A DNA stretch of 64,000 nucleotides from Halobacillus mangrovi (GCF_002097535.1 NZ_CP020772.1:2976001-3040000), one strand, 5' to 3'. Positions 25,569-35,634 are shown, counted from the first letter of the stretch. The notes: generated from the letters alone by a model not told the origin. Program-made: numbers and translations.

Positions 25569-25931
25569 ATGGTTTATGTAGACAATGTAGACGTTACCTC
25601 GATACTCATCAGTTCCATTTTCACCATCGGTGACGTTTATAGGGCCGCGCCTACTTCGAATATTTTAGCTGTGCAAAAAGAAGGTTCTGAATACATCCCA
25701 GGTACGTTCAAATTCAAAGATTATGACATCTTTAATCTGGAACCCTCCCCTCCCCTCCCACCAATCACCATCACCACCTTTACCTATCAAAATAATCCCA
25801 TTGTTGTTGATGACATTGAAATAAAAGGGGTGTCTACTGCAGGGGTATTTCAAATTGGAGGAATAGACCATATCATCTCGAAGAACCGAACGAAACACTT
25901 CCGGTTGCTACAGGAAGACGAACAAATGTAA
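25569..25931 (+). CDS. gerPE: Spore germination protein GerPE
   Basis: About 120 residues: VYVDNVDVTSILISSIFTIGD, a proline-rich midsection (EPSPPLPPITITTF), then a second repeat-like VFQIGGIDHI. I prefer the ATG at 25569, just after the gerPD stop, over a TTG 12 bases upstream; the start is uncertain. Confidence 0.85.
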   Translation: MVYVDNVDVTSILISSIFTIGDVYRAAPTSNILAVQKEGSEYIPGTFKFKDYDIFNLEPSPPLPPITITTFTYQNNPIVVDDIEIKGVSTAGVFQIGGIDHIISKNRTKHFRLLQEDEQM

Positions 25932-25996
25932 CTTCGTGCGCATATGTTGTAACTATATCAACGAATCGCACGAACCCTTTAAAGGAGGCGATTGTT

Positions 25997-26215
25997 ATGC
26001 CGGCCATCGTCGGTCCCATCAGTATCAACAGTGTTGGCGGAGGTGTCGTCAACTTCGGAGACTCTTTTTACCTATCTCCAAAAAGCACCTCAAAAACAAA
26101 CTCAGGCTCTGGAGCTTTGAATACTGGTAATTGGATTATCACGAACAATGGACTGAGCTCTACCAATCCATTCGATCCGGATGGCGCTGACCAGAACATT
26201 ACAGCTAATGCTTAG
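25997..26215 (+). CDS. gerPF: Spore germination protein GerPF
   Basis: 72 residues, MPAIVGPISINSVGGGVVNF then GDSFYLSPKSTSKTNSGSGA, a near-canonical GerPF. Own strong ribosome site AAAGGAGG; last gene of the operon. A 21-bp tandem repeat region follows. Confidence 0.93.
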   Translation: MPAIVGPISINSVGGGVVNFGDSFYLSPKSTSKTNSGSGALNTGNWIITNNGLSSTNPFDPDGADQNITANA

Positions 26216-26236
26216 TTTTTGACATTAGTCATTTCC

Positions 26237-26343
26237 GTTAGGGCATTACTAGTAGGAGTTAGGGTGCTATTAAGATCAGTAAGGACGTTACTTTATTGAG
26301 TTAGGACGCTATTGTTATCTGTTAAGGCACTTCTCTCACCAAT
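26237..26343 (+). repeat. Degenerate 21-bp tandem repeat after gerPF
   Basis: Four in-register 21-base units starting at 26237, 26258, 26279 and 26300, and a looser fifth from 26321, all beginning GTTAGG or a variant (GTAAGG, GTTAAGG). Consensus near GTTAGGACGCTATTATTATCA. Read in the gerPF frame the units give VR(A/V/T)LLxx heptads interrupted by a TGA. Confidence 0.85.
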
Positions 26344-26380
26344 GAGTGTGTTATCTTAAATTAACCCCCTCGCGTTAAAA

Positions 26381-26426
26381 AAAGCAAAGAACCCCGGCAC
26401 CAACCAAGCCAGGTGTTCTTTGCTTT
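26381..26426. terminator. Bidirectional terminator between gerPF and the HNH gene
   Basis: Stem AAAGCAAAGAAC / GTTCTTTGCTTT with an inner CACC/GGTG pairing. A-run and T-rich flanks on either side. Confidence 0.8.
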
Positions 26427-26712
26427 ACTTCCTTTTTCTTCGATTCGATTTTCGTGTCGTAATTCTTTTTTCAGGGTCCTGCTTTTTCACCCATTTGATA
26501 TATTTCCGCATATCAGGATGATCTTTCAAACGTTCCAATGTGTGGTAAAATGCCGCCAGCTCTTGATTTGTGAAAAGAGCATGAATTTGCCGGTGACAGG
26601 CGCTGCACACCATGACTGTCGGTCCTTCTACTCCCCCGTATTGTCTTGGGACGAGATGGTGTTCCGTCGTTTTTACCGGGGAACGCTCACAGAGATCACA
26701 CTTGTCTCCCAT
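26425..26712 (-). CDS. HNH-type zinc protein (YisB-like)
   Basis: 95 residues with two CxxC pairs (CDLCERSP near residue 5; CSACHRQIHALF near residue 36) and EHHLVPRQYGG between them, the beta-beta-alpha metal HNH fold. A basic tail (TTRKSNRRKRK) suggests nucleic-acid binding. It overlaps the 3' end of addA by 17 bases, so it is coupled to addBA. B. subtilis yisB has the same place, but sbcD and sbcC, which lie between addA and yisB there, are absent here. Confidence 0.85.
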   Translation of the reverse strand: MGDKCDLCERSPVKTTEHHLVPRQYGGVEGPTVMVCSACHRQIHALFTNQELAAFYHTLERLKDHPDMRKYIKWVKKQDPEKRITTRKSNRRKRK

Positions 26713-29700
26713 TGTTCTCTACCTCCACCGATAAACCTCCGTTAAAGAAGTAAAGACTGCTTCTTCGGACAGGTTGCTTCCAGATCTTTTCAAGAGCGGT
26801 TCGATATAGTTGGACTTGCGTTTGGTACCGCTCGCGTAAAACACGCTCGATTGATTCTTCTCCTTCAGGAAGCTGATCGGATTTATAGTCAAGGATCATC
26901 CAGCCGTCTTCATAAGGAATCATCGCATCAATGACCCCCTGGATAAAGACTTGCTCATCTGTTGGTTCATTCCAGTGGCTGTATACTTCATTCGCGGGCA
27001 GTGTCAAACTGAACGGAACTTCACGCTCTACTTGTTCTGCTTCCATGACTAGTTTTCCAATAGGCGTGTAGAAAAACTTAGTGATAGAATCGACATCAAT
27101 CACATCAGCTTCATCTCTATTAAGAATTTCTTTCAATACTAAATGTTCCACGAACTCTTCTACTTCAGAGGTTGACATTTCTCTTGTAAAAGAAATGTGC
27201 TGCATAACCGTATGCATCGCACTCCCTTTTTCTGCTGCCGTAAGCTGTTTATCTTGCTGCATAAACCGCGGACGACGTACAATTGGTGCACGATAAGGGA
27301 CAAGCAGCTGGTCACTAGAGTATTCATCCTTTGTTTCCCTTTGCCGCTTAATTTCCGTAACGGTCTGCTTCGCCCTTGATTTAGCCGCCTTCGAGTGGGG
27401 ATAGACAAAATTCAGACGATCAACAATGCTTGCATCATGCTCTTCCTCAATAGGTAAAGGTGTCCACTCTTTAACCGCTTGCTGCAGCTCTTCATCCCGC
27501 TTTTCTTTCAGCTCATCAATAACCGCAAACTCACTGCCATGGGCAATTTCCACTTGCCACTCCGATTCATCCTTATGAATTTCATCGGCTGTTTCCACCT
27601 GGATTTCTCCGCGCAGATCTTCCATGTGATGATGACGAATTAACGCCGGTCCAACCCAATCTAAATAAGATTTGGCATCTAACCGGTCATGCGGCGGAAG
27701 CACCCAACTCTTTGTATCAACAAACGCTTGCCATTTCTCCTGTTTTTTTTCAAAAGAAGGAACATTTCCAACCATGACCAGTTTTTCCTTTGCTCTTGTC
27801 AACGCCACATACAAGACTCGCATTTCTTCTGCAAGTAATTCTCTTTTCTTCGCTTGTTTCAAGGCATGGTAAGCAAGCGTTGGATACATGAGACGTTTTT
27901 CTGGGTTGATGTAACGCGAACCGAACCCATAGTCTTTGTGAAGTAAATACCGGTTTCGCAAATCCATCATATTAAACTGTTTGTCCATCGCTCCTAAGAG
28001 AACGACAGGAAACTCAAGCCCTTTACTTTTATGGATCGTCATAATGCGAACGACATCTTCCTGTTCCCCGAGCGCACGAGCGGCACCGAGATCATCTCCT
28101 CGCTCTTCGATTCTCTCAATGAAACGAAGGAATCGGAACAATCCGCGGAAGGATGTCGACTCATAGGATCTTGCCCTGTCGTAAAGAGCTCTTAAGTTCG
28201 CCTGTCGCTGCCTTCCTCCTGGCATCCCGCCGACGAAGTCATAGTATCCGGTCTCTCTGTAAATATCCCAAATCAGCTCCGATAAAGCTCCCTGTCTCGC
28301 ACGTTCTCGAAAGCTTTGAATCATCTTTAAAAAGGCTCCCACTTTCCGACCAAGCTCATTTGCAGCCCGATACTTCTGAATGGCTTCATAATAACTAGTC
28401 CGTTTGTTGGCCAACCTTAGTGTTGCCAACTCGTCTTCATTCAGTCCGACGATCGGCGATTTTAATACAGAGGCAAGCGGAATGTCCTGCATGGGGTTGT
28501 CAATCACCTTAAGAAGACTGAGCATGACTTTGATCTCAATCGCTTCAAAGTAACCCGTAGACAGCTCAGCATAGACAGGTATTCCTTGTTGTTTTAATTC
28601 ATCAACAATCGTTGGAGCCCAAGTCATTGACCGCATTAAGATGACAATATCCCGGTACTGGATCGGTCTCTTCGTTCCTGTCTCTTTGTCCACCACCTGC
28701 ATCGGAGGTTCTCCTTCATGACCTAGCCATTTACGGATTTTCTTTCCATAGGCTCTTGCTTCAAGCTGTGCTTTTTCAAGATCCTTATACTCTTCATTTT
28801 CCTCTGTGTCGGTTTCTCTTGCTTCTCGATCAATAAGATAAAGCTCGGCTTTAGCATCCTCCGCAGTCAATTCATCGTAAATTTTATTACTATAAATTAA
28901 CTCGGCTTCTTTTTCATACTCCATTTCCCCGACTTCTTCGTCGAGGACCTGACGAAAAATATAGTTCGTGGCATCAAGCACCTGCTTACGGCTTCTAAAA
29001 TTACGGGCAAGGTCAATCCGTTCACCGGGCTGACCATCCAATCCATAGGCTTTATATTTATTCAAAAATAGAGAAGGCTCTGCGTGACGGAAGCGGTAGA
29101 TGCTCTGTTTTACGTCTCCTACCATAAATAAGTGTCCCGCCTCCTGCCCGTCGGTCAACAGGCGCAGCAGTGTTTCCTGGACAAGGTTCGTATCTTGATA
29201 CTCGTCAATAAGCACTTCAGAGAATTGCTTATGAAACCCTTCCGCAACTTGTGAAGGCAAGGGCTGATCTGGTGTAGACGCGTCATCCAGCAGAATCTGC
29301 AAGCAGTAATGCTCCAGATCCGAGAAGTCGACGATTGCTTTTTCCTTTTTCAACTGTTCGTACCGTTGTTTGAAGTCTTTAACAATAATGGCCAGTTGTT
29401 CCATGACAGGGTAGAGCTCGTGCATATCTTTCAGATAGCTCTCAAGCGAGCGGGAAAACCATTCATCACGAAGCTCATTCCAACGTTTCTTATAACTATC
29501 ACGAATCTTTTTCGCTTTGTCTTTCTTCGCTTCATCACAATCCATCTTTTTTCGTGATAAGGAGGCGAATTTACTTTCACCCATGTACGATTGCAGCTCT
29601 TCCCAAGAATGCTCTAAGGCACCTTTGGCTTGTTGGATCATTTCGAGATCCTGATCAACGGTCTCCCCGTAGCTGTAAGGACCATCAGGTTCTCGGGTTA

Positions 29701-30415
29701 ATTGTAAAAATTGGTTTGCTTCTGCTTCCATCGCCTTCAATTGGCTGTGGACCTCTTGCTTCAAAAGATTGAGCCATGGAAGGTCCTCTTCCCCTGTTCC
29801 TTCCTTCACTTCATACATTTCAACCATCTGATCAAGCCATGCCTCAGGCCATGGGTTTTGTGTTGCAAACGTGTAAAGCTCCAACACAAGCTTTTCCACA
29901 TCTAAGTCACTTCTGTCACTGGAAAAGCGTTCGACCACATCAAAGAAGCGTTCCTGCTCAGTCCCCTCTTTTCCGTACCAATCCTCAAACAGGTCCTCCA
30001 AGACTTCCTGCTGAATCAAATCGGATTCAATCGTATCCGCAATTCTAAAACCTGGATCTAAATCAAGCATGTATGCATATCGTCTCACGACGTCCATACA
30101 AAAAGAGTGCAAGGTCGAAATGGAAGCATTCTGCAATAAGGACAGCTGTTTCTTCAAATGGTGCGACCCTGGGTTTTCTTCAAGGGCTTGAGCTAGTGCC
30201 TGCCCTACCCGATTCCTCATCTCCTGGGCAGCAGCGTTCGTAAACGTCACGACCAACAGTGAATCGATATTGACCGGAGCTTCTTTATGCAGCAGTTTCT
30301 GGATAATACGTTCAACTAGTACAGCTGTTTTTCCAGATCCGGCTGCGGCAGCTACTAAAATATTTGAACCGTGGGAATAAATCGCCCGCTCTTGCTCTTC
30401 TGTCCAGCTTACCAT
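26696..30415 (-). CDS. addA: ATP-dependent helicase/nuclease subunit A
   Basis: A 1239-residue UvrD-like helicase plus RecB-family nuclease; with AddB it processes double-strand ends to Chi for recombination. Walker A AAAGSGKTAVLVERII lies at residues 20-35. Walker B LIDEYQDTN and the MVGDVKQSIYRFRHAEP helicase motif follow. TIHKSKGLEFPVV (motif V) and VALTRAKEKL (VI) are also present. The C-terminal nuclease motif is MILDYKSDQ. ATG behind GAGGAGG; it overlaps addB by 7 bases. Length is normal. Confidence 0.97.
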   Translation of the reverse strand: MVSWTEEQERAIYSHGSNILVAAAAGSGKTAVLVERIIQKLLHKEAPVNIDSLLVVTFTNAAAQEMRNRVGQALAQALEENPGSHHLKKQLSLLQNASISTLHSFCMDVVRRYAYMLDLDPGFRIADTIESDLIQQEVLEDLFEDWYGKEGTEQERFFDVVERFSSDRSDLDVEKLVLELYTFATQNPWPEAWLDQMVEMYEVKEGTGEEDLPWLNLLKQEVHSQLKAMEAEANQFLQLTREPDGPYSYGETVDQDLEMIQQAKGALEHSWEELQSYMGESKFASLSRKKMDCDEAKKDKAKKIRDSYKKRWNELRDEWFSRSLESYLKDMHELYPVMEQLAIIVKDFKQRYEQLKKEKAIVDFSDLEHYCLQILLDDASTPDQPLPSQVAEGFHKQFSEVLIDEYQDTNLVQETLLRLLTDGQEAGHLFMVGDVKQSIYRFRHAEPSLFLNKYKAYGLDGQPGERIDLARNFRSRKQVLDATNYIFRQVLDEEVGEMEYEKEAELIYSNKIYDELTAEDAKAELYLIDREARETDTEENEEYKDLEKAQLEARAYGKKIRKWLGHEGEPPMQVVDKETGTKRPIQYRDIVILMRSMTWAPTIVDELKQQGIPVYAELSTGYFEAIEIKVMLSLLKVIDNPMQDIPLASVLKSPIVGLNEDELATLRLANKRTSYYEAIQKYRAANELGRKVGAFLKMIQSFRERARQGALSELIWDIYRETGYYDFVGGMPGGRQRQANLRALYDRARSYESTSFRGLFRFLRFIERIEERGDDLGAARALGEQEDVVRIMTIHKSKGLEFPVVLLGAMDKQFNMMDLRNRYLLHKDYGFGSRYINPEKRLMYPTLAYHALKQAKKRELLAEEMRVLYVALTRAKEKLVMVGNVPSFEKKQEKWQAFVDTKSWVLPPHDRLDAKSYLDWVGPALIRHHHMEDLRGEIQVETADEIHKDESEWQVEIAHGSEFAVIDELKEKRDEELQQAVKEWTPLPIEEEHDASIVDRLNFVYPHSKAAKSRAKQTVTEIKRQRETKDEYSSDQLLVPYRAPIVRRPRFMQQDKQLTAAEKGSAMHTVMQHISFTREMSTSEVEEFVEHLVLKEILNRDEADVIDVDSITKFFYTPIGKLVMEAEQVEREVPFSLTLPANEVYSHWNEPTDEQVFIQGVIDAMIPYEDGWMILDYKSDQLPEGEESIERVLRERYQTQVQLYRTALEKIWKQPVRRSSLYFFNGGLSVEVENNGRQV

Positions 30416-33400
30416 GAGGAATCCTCCTCTCTTCTAGCTATTTTCTCTAACACTTCTTCATCTTTCATTTCTTGAAGTTTACGATATTCATTTTCTTCTA
30501 AACTCGGATCGAACTGACAAACCGAGCGATACGGACAGAAACTGCAGGCAACCTGCTGTTTCTGCTGATAAGGATTCAAGTTTACTTTTCCATCCGTAAT
30601 GCTTGTACCTGCATTACTCATCAGTTGGCGGATATACTGGTTTAGTTCTTGGAATCGCTCGGCACCTGCGGTTTGCGACCCTTTATAAAAACCGCCCTTT
30701 GCTTTTAATCCTGCCGGAATGATTGGGCTGTGCCCTTTCTCAAGTCCTGTGTCCATCATTTGAACGATGCGCTCATTTTCAAGGAGCAGCCCTTGCATTT
30801 TAAACTTCTTAAAAATTTCCTCTTCTATTTGGGCATCATCCAGCATCTGCTTGCCTGAGATCATTGGATTATGCACATGGAAGTAAAGCACTCCAGCTGG
30901 AGAAGCCGAAGATCCAAGCCAGAGCTCGGCATTAGTTAGTACCACATCAAGATAAGCAAGCATTTGTAAGGACAATCCATAGTACACATCAACAAGGCTC
31001 AGTCCTTTGGCACTGGACTTGTAATCGATGATTCTCAGAAACAGATCATCTTCTGTTAACGCCTTGTCCACCCTGTCAATTCGCCCTCGAAGCATCAATT
31101 CATATCCGTTAGGGAGGTCAAGGGATAATGGAGGCAGCTTCTCGTCTTTTCCTGTACCAAAACCGAGTTCCAAACCAACGGGAGAGAACTGACTCTTTCT
31201 TGCCTGTTCACTCAAGACAAACGCTGCTCGTGCAATAACGCTCTGAAGTTTCTTCTGAATGTATTGATAACGATTGGAGCTGTGCAAAATCTGGTTTTGC
31301 AAAATAGGGGCCAGTTGATAAGTTGCCCGCTCTGCATAACGATTTGCTTCCCCATGATTCAATTGAGCAAAATCTCGGCCTTCAGCCTGAACCCACTCCG
31401 TAATTTGCTTTAAGGCTTCGTGGAAGAGCTGACCGATATCTGGTGCATCAAGCTTATACGTTCGTCGCTCCTCTAAATTCAAGCTGTGCCTTGCAAAGTA
31501 TTGATAGGAACAGCGATGATAGGTTTCAAGTCTTGAGACACTTGTTTTATGCTGCTTTTGGAATAATTGCTCCGTCGTTTCTTTCGACAAATCCACGGGC
31601 TTATTTTGGTAGAACAAGCTTTGCAGGACACGATTAGTCAGCCCAAAAGGCTCTTCATCTTCAATGTACCAGTTCAGCACACTCCACCATACCGGCTCCA
31701 TTCGATACCCCTTCAAATATCTTGCCAGCTGAGATGTAAGCGCAGATCTTGTTTTTACCGGATTAGTAATAAAACGTGTCGCCTCATGTAAATCATCAGG
31801 ATCTTGCAGCAAAACATGCTCTTTGCAATGAGGAAAAAGCTCTTCTATCCGCTGGATGAGTGTTGCAGGAACTTTAGACTTTCCTTCCTCATTACTAAGT
31901 GGATAGCTGACCCACAATCGATTTTTTGCCATAGTTAACGCTAAATAGACATAAAAACGGTCATCGAGCAGCTGCCGACTGCTTCCATCAGCGAGCAGGA
32001 GACCCTGTTCGGCAAGCAGCGTACGCTCTTGTTCAGAAATCATTCCATCACTTGGTGGTTTCATCGGCCACATGCCGTCGGTTACTCCTAACAGAAAGGC
32101 AGCTTTAATTCCTGTAATTCTTGAGCGATCGACGCTTCCAACAATGACATGGTCCATACTCGGAGGCACGTGAGCGAATGTGAGCGACTCCAGACCACTT
32201 TCAATGGTATTGCGAAACAGCTGTAACGACATTTTTTCTTCTCCAGCCATTTCTACGATTTCATCCAACAGTTGAAGAAAAGCATCCCACACTTGTTCCT
32301 GCTCTCGGCCGCGCTCAATTTCGCCTGCTTCATCATAGTATTCACGCCACTGTTCCAAACGCTGAGGCACGCGCAAGTGTTCTAGCCAAACATACATCAC
32401 TTCGGCACGTTCAGTGATTGTTTTTGCTTCACGTATATTCTTATCGAACTCTTCCAGCGCATTACGCACTTGGTTTCGATAAGCGTTGATTCTCTCTTGC
32501 TTTCCTTTTTCATCATCGGTTTGAGAAGCCTGATCGAATCCTCGGAAACGCTGGTAGATCCAATCGTTATCCGAAAACCACTGGCCCCTCGAACGAATAC
32601 CATATTCAAGCACATAATTCTCCAGTTCATCTATCGCATCTTCCGTCAACGGATAATTGGCATCCGTTGCTGGAATAAAGCCTGTCTTCAATAATCGGAA
32701 AACCGCATCATATCTGAAATTACCGTCTATGACATCAAGAGCAGAACGGATCAACTCAACCATAGGGTGGTTGAGCATCGTTCGTTTCTCATCAATAAAA
32801 ACAGGGATATTGTAATCATCAAACAAAGTTTCAATCAGACTATGATAGACCTCCGGCTCTCGCATTAAAATCGCCATATCCTTGAAACGGTAGCCTTCAT
32901 CGCGGACAAGTCTCAGGATTTCCTGAGCGACCCCCTCAATTTCAGCCCGAGGGTGGACCGCCTCTGCCACTTTGATCGGGACTTCTCCTTCATAGGAAGG
33001 GGCAGGACGTTCTTCAAAGTACTTTTCTAAATGTAAAAAAGCTGAGCGTCCCTTTAGACGTCCTTGTGTATGATCAAGAACTTCTACCTCGTCAATCTTT
33101 TCCCCAGCCTCATAGGTAAGTTCCTGCAGCTTCAAGTATGTTTCCTTCGTTTCATGAAACAAATCAAGCTCAGGGTTGATACCATTCTCCGGTTTTTCTG
33201 TTGTCAAAGTCACATGAACATTCTTTACTTTTCTTAACAAAGCTTCAATAACTTCATATTCCTGAGGAGTAAAGCTATGAAAGCCATCAATATAAATATC
33301 GGCTCCTTCCAAAAATGAAGCTTCCGGTATTTTACTGGCGAGCAGCTGCAGCTGATCTTCGCTATCTATGTACTGCTCTCTAAGCGCATCGACAAGTCGG

Positions 33401-33915
33401 TCATAAATATAAGATAAATCATCCAGCTTATCTCTTAATCCTTGTTCTTGGCTAGTCGTATGAACAAACTGGTCAAGGGTATTCATTTGAACATGAAGAT
33501 CTTCCGGAGTGATGCGGTATCGTTTAAATTCCGTAATCATCCCTTCCAGCTGTTCTATGAACCCTTGCTTTTCTACCGCTTTTTGAAACACTCTCCAGTC
33601 TGAAGTCCGCTCTTCGACTATTTTTCTTAGCATCATTTGGACCCCTGTGGAGGTAATAAACTTCTTTGTGCCGCCGCCCGTTTCTTGAAGTACCCTCCAA
33701 GCTAAACGGGAAAAACTGAACACCTGGGCACGAATCGACCCTTCTACTCCCTCCCGCTTCAATAGGGCATATTCCTGTTGAAAAGTCATTTGGTCAGGGA
33801 CGATATAAACAATCGAATTCCCCTTAGGATCCGCTTTCAGTTCCGACTCTATTTCTTCTAAACAGCGTGTACTCTTTCCTGCTCCGGAACGTCCGAGCAA
33901 CAAACGCATCCCCAT
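30409..33915 (-). CDS. addB: ATP-dependent helicase/nuclease subunit B
   Basis: A 1168-residue partner of AddA. N-terminal P-loop GRSGAGKSTRC at residues 8-18; central degenerate helicase; C-terminal RecB-type nuclease with IIDYKSSAKG. The four Fe-S cysteines are visible: one in YHRCSYQYF and three in ACSFCPYRSVC. ATG behind AAAGGAG. First gene of addB-addA-HNH. Together with ComK and Med this window carries much of the machinery for DNA uptake regulation and recombination. Confidence 0.97.
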   Translation of the reverse strand: MGMRLLLGRSGAGKSTRCLEEIESELKADPKGNSIVYIVPDQMTFQQEYALLKREGVEGSIRAQVFSFSRLAWRVLQETGGGTKKFITSTGVQMMLRKIVEERTSDWRVFQKAVEKQGFIEQLEGMITEFKRYRITPEDLHVQMNTLDQFVHTTSQEQGLRDKLDDLSYIYDRLVDALREQYIDSEDQLQLLASKIPEASFLEGADIYIDGFHSFTPQEYEVIEALLRKVKNVHVTLTTEKPENGINPELDLFHETKETYLKLQELTYEAGEKIDEVEVLDHTQGRLKGRSAFLHLEKYFEERPAPSYEGEVPIKVAEAVHPRAEIEGVAQEILRLVRDEGYRFKDMAILMREPEVYHSLIETLFDDYNIPVFIDEKRTMLNHPMVELIRSALDVIDGNFRYDAVFRLLKTGFIPATDANYPLTEDAIDELENYVLEYGIRSRGQWFSDNDWIYQRFRGFDQASQTDDEKGKQERINAYRNQVRNALEEFDKNIREAKTITERAEVMYVWLEHLRVPQRLEQWREYYDEAGEIERGREQEQVWDAFLQLLDEIVEMAGEEKMSLQLFRNTIESGLESLTFAHVPPSMDHVIVGSVDRSRITGIKAAFLLGVTDGMWPMKPPSDGMISEQERTLLAEQGLLLADGSSRQLLDDRFYVYLALTMAKNRLWVSYPLSNEEGKSKVPATLIQRIEELFPHCKEHVLLQDPDDLHEATRFITNPVKTRSALTSQLARYLKGYRMEPVWWSVLNWYIEDEEPFGLTNRVLQSLFYQNKPVDLSKETTEQLFQKQHKTSVSRLETYHRCSYQYFARHSLNLEERRTYKLDAPDIGQLFHEALKQITEWVQAEGRDFAQLNHGEANRYAERATYQLAPILQNQILHSSNRYQYIQKKLQSVIARAAFVLSEQARKSQFSPVGLELGFGTGKDEKLPPLSLDLPNGYELMLRGRIDRVDKALTEDDLFLRIIDYKSSAKGLSLVDVYYGLSLQMLAYLDVVLTNAELWLGSSASPAGVLYFHVHNPMISGKQMLDDAQIEEEIFKKFKMQGLLLENERIVQMMDTGLEKGHSPIIPAGLKAKGGFYKGSQTAGAERFQELNQYIRQLMSNAGTSITDGKVNLNPYQQKQQVACSFCPYRSVCQFDPSLEENEYRKLQEMKDEEVLEKIARREEDSSW

Positions 33916-34100
33916 ATTCTTCCGCTCCTTTTTATTGAATCATATCTTTTATTTTATCATTTTTCAGAAGGTGCGTCGGTTACCAAGTCTTACAATTTTT
34001 AAGTCCTACTATGTGTGATTTAGAGTGCAAACTACCAGTTTAAGAACAAGAGACTGTAAGCTACTAATCCTTCCTACGCTGAATTCAGTGGAAGGGTTCA

Positions 34101-34122
34101 GGGAAACGGCTCACTTTCCGCT
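34101..34122. repeat. Fragment of the dispersed palindrome, copy D
   Basis: GGGAAACGGCTCACTTTCCG is a single left arm, without the interior or right arm, in the 257-bp gap between addB and lepB. Nothing else recognisable is in that gap. Confidence 0.65.
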
Positions 34123-34138
34123 CAGGTTTGCCTTCAAT

Positions 34139-34162
34139 AAAAAAAACCGCCCATAGGACGGT
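34139..34162 (-). terminator. Terminator of lepB
   Basis: Minus-strand stem ACCGTCC / GGGCGGT, loop TAT, then TTTTTTT. Confidence 0.85.
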
Positions 34163-34172
34163 CACATGTTCT

Positions 34173-34715
34173 TTAATTAAACTGTAAAGCTACTTGGGAG
34201 AATGGCCAGTAACGGACATCTACTTTTCCGACGACAGTCTCGATGTTTACAAAACCGAAGTAACGGCTGTCCAGACTATCTCTGCGGTTATCTCCCATGA
34301 CAAACAGCTGTCCTTCAGGAACTTTTTTCTTTCCAGTCACTTCTTCCAATGAAAAATCATGTGTGAAAGGCAGTCCATCGTTCGGACGCAATGAATCTAG
34401 GTAGTGTTCCTCCACCAGTTCCCCGTTCACATAGAGCTGATCATGCTTCACTTCTATTTCATCGCCACCGACTCCGATAACTCGTTTCACATAATCTTCT
34501 TTTTCGTTTGCGTGGAAAACAATAACATCCTGTCTCCTTATGTCTTTCCAATCGTAGACAACTTTATTGACCATTAGTAAATTGCCGTCATAAAGGGTCG
34601 GCTCCATCGATTCACCATCGACGATATAGCTGGCGAACATAAAGGATCGGAATACAAAAGCCAGCAGCAAAGCGAACAAAATGGTTCGTATGGCTTTTTG
34701 ATATTTTTTTTTCAT
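34173..34715 (-). CDS. lepB: Type I signal peptidase
   Basis: A 180-residue enzyme that cleaves signal peptides of secreted proteins outside the membrane. One N-terminal membrane helix (about 8-29), catalytic Ser in DGESMEPTL near residue 36, general-base Lys in YVKRVIGVGGD near residue 77, and the box MGDNRRDSLDSRYFG. The position beside the YhjE-like gene corresponds to B. subtilis sipV. ATG behind AGGA; terminator downstream. Confidence 0.95.
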   Translation of the reverse strand: MKKKYQKAIRTILFALLLAFVFRSFMFASYIVDGESMEPTLYDGNLLMVNKVVYDWKDIRRQDVIVFHANEKEDYVKRVIGVGGDEIEVKHDQLYVNGELVEEHYLDSLRPNDGLPFTHDFSLEEVTGKKKVPEGQLFVMGDNRRDSLDSRYFGFVNIETVVGKVDVRYWPFSQVALQFN

Positions 34716-34769
34716 CGTTTAATCCTCCAGGTCTTGTTCTACCAACATTTTACCCGTCCTGGACTAAAC

Positions 34770-35417
34770 TTAATCACTCGTGTACGCTTGACGTTTCGCT
34801 TTATTATGGATTCGTCTCTCTATATATTTACCGAGAATCCAAAACAGAAGGATACATATACCTACTACAATCGCTTTTACCGGGTTTTGGGCAAAAGAGG
34901 CTATGCTGCTTCCGACATAAGCTATTGTGAAAATCATGACCGATTTCCCTAATAAAACAGCGAGGATGAACTGTTGTTTGCTGACCTTTGATAACCCTGA
35001 TACGACGTTAATGATTGAAGAAGGGGAAAACGGAAAACACATAAGGATAAACAAAGGACCGAACCCATGCTCCTCTACCCAGGTTATGACCCGCTGAACC
35101 TGGCGGTGTTTTGTGATAAACCGGAAAAACTTTTTGTCACCAAGGCTTCTTATGACTAGAAAAACTATAATTGCTCCGACGACTGCCCCAATCCAAGAGT
35201 ACAGAAACCCTTTAAAAAGTCCATAGACGACTGAGTTTGCCAGCACAAATGCAACTAGAGGCAAGAGTGGTAAAAAAGCCTCCAGCATCGGGAACAATAT
35301 TCCGGGCAGCGGCCCGAAACTTTCCAGCTTTTCTAACTGATTAATAATGTATTCAAATAATTGATCGTTTTCAGCCATTCTCTTCCAACGATCGATAGAT
35401 ACGGATAATAAGTACAT
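34770..35417 (-). CDS. TVP38/TMEM64-family (SNARE-associated) membrane protein
   Basis: A protein of about 215 residues with five or six helices. The SNARE_assoc motif region runs GFLYSWIGAVVGAIIVFLV and FILMCFPFSPSSIINVVSG. Equivalent to B. subtilis YhjE by position next to signal peptidase. The start is uncertain: I chose ATG 35417, with AAGGAG 12 bases upstream; a GTG 27 bases upstream and an ATG 42 bases downstream are alternatives. A transport or scramblase role is inferred from the family. Confidence 0.85.
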   Translation of the reverse strand: MYLLSVSIDRWKRMAENDQLFEYIINQLEKLESFGPLPGILFPMLEAFLPLLPLVAFVLANSVVYGLFKGFLYSWIGAVVGAIIVFLVIRSLGDKKFFRFITKHRQVQRVITWVEEHGFGPLFILMCFPFSPSSIINVVSGLSKVSKQQFILAVLLGKSVMIFTIAYVGSSIASFAQNPVKAIVVGICILLFWILGKYIERRIHNKAKRQAYTSD

Positions 35418-35634
35418 AAGGCGAGACTGCTCCTTGTCCCACACCGATAACCAGTGTATGCTTTTCCTTTATTTTAAACGAAACCCGTGCATCTGCCTAC
35501 CAAGACATTGTCCTAATAACTATCCTTTCCCAATTTGCCATTTTTAGCCTTTCACCAAATTCTCTTGCATAATCACCCGTTTAGCGTGGTATAATACAAA
35601 CAAGAACACACGTTCGTATATGGAGGAGAATAGC

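Noticed and set aside
26321..26380. CRISPR-like array at the 21-bp repeats
   Set aside because: Units are contiguous, degenerate and without spacers; no cas genes nearby.
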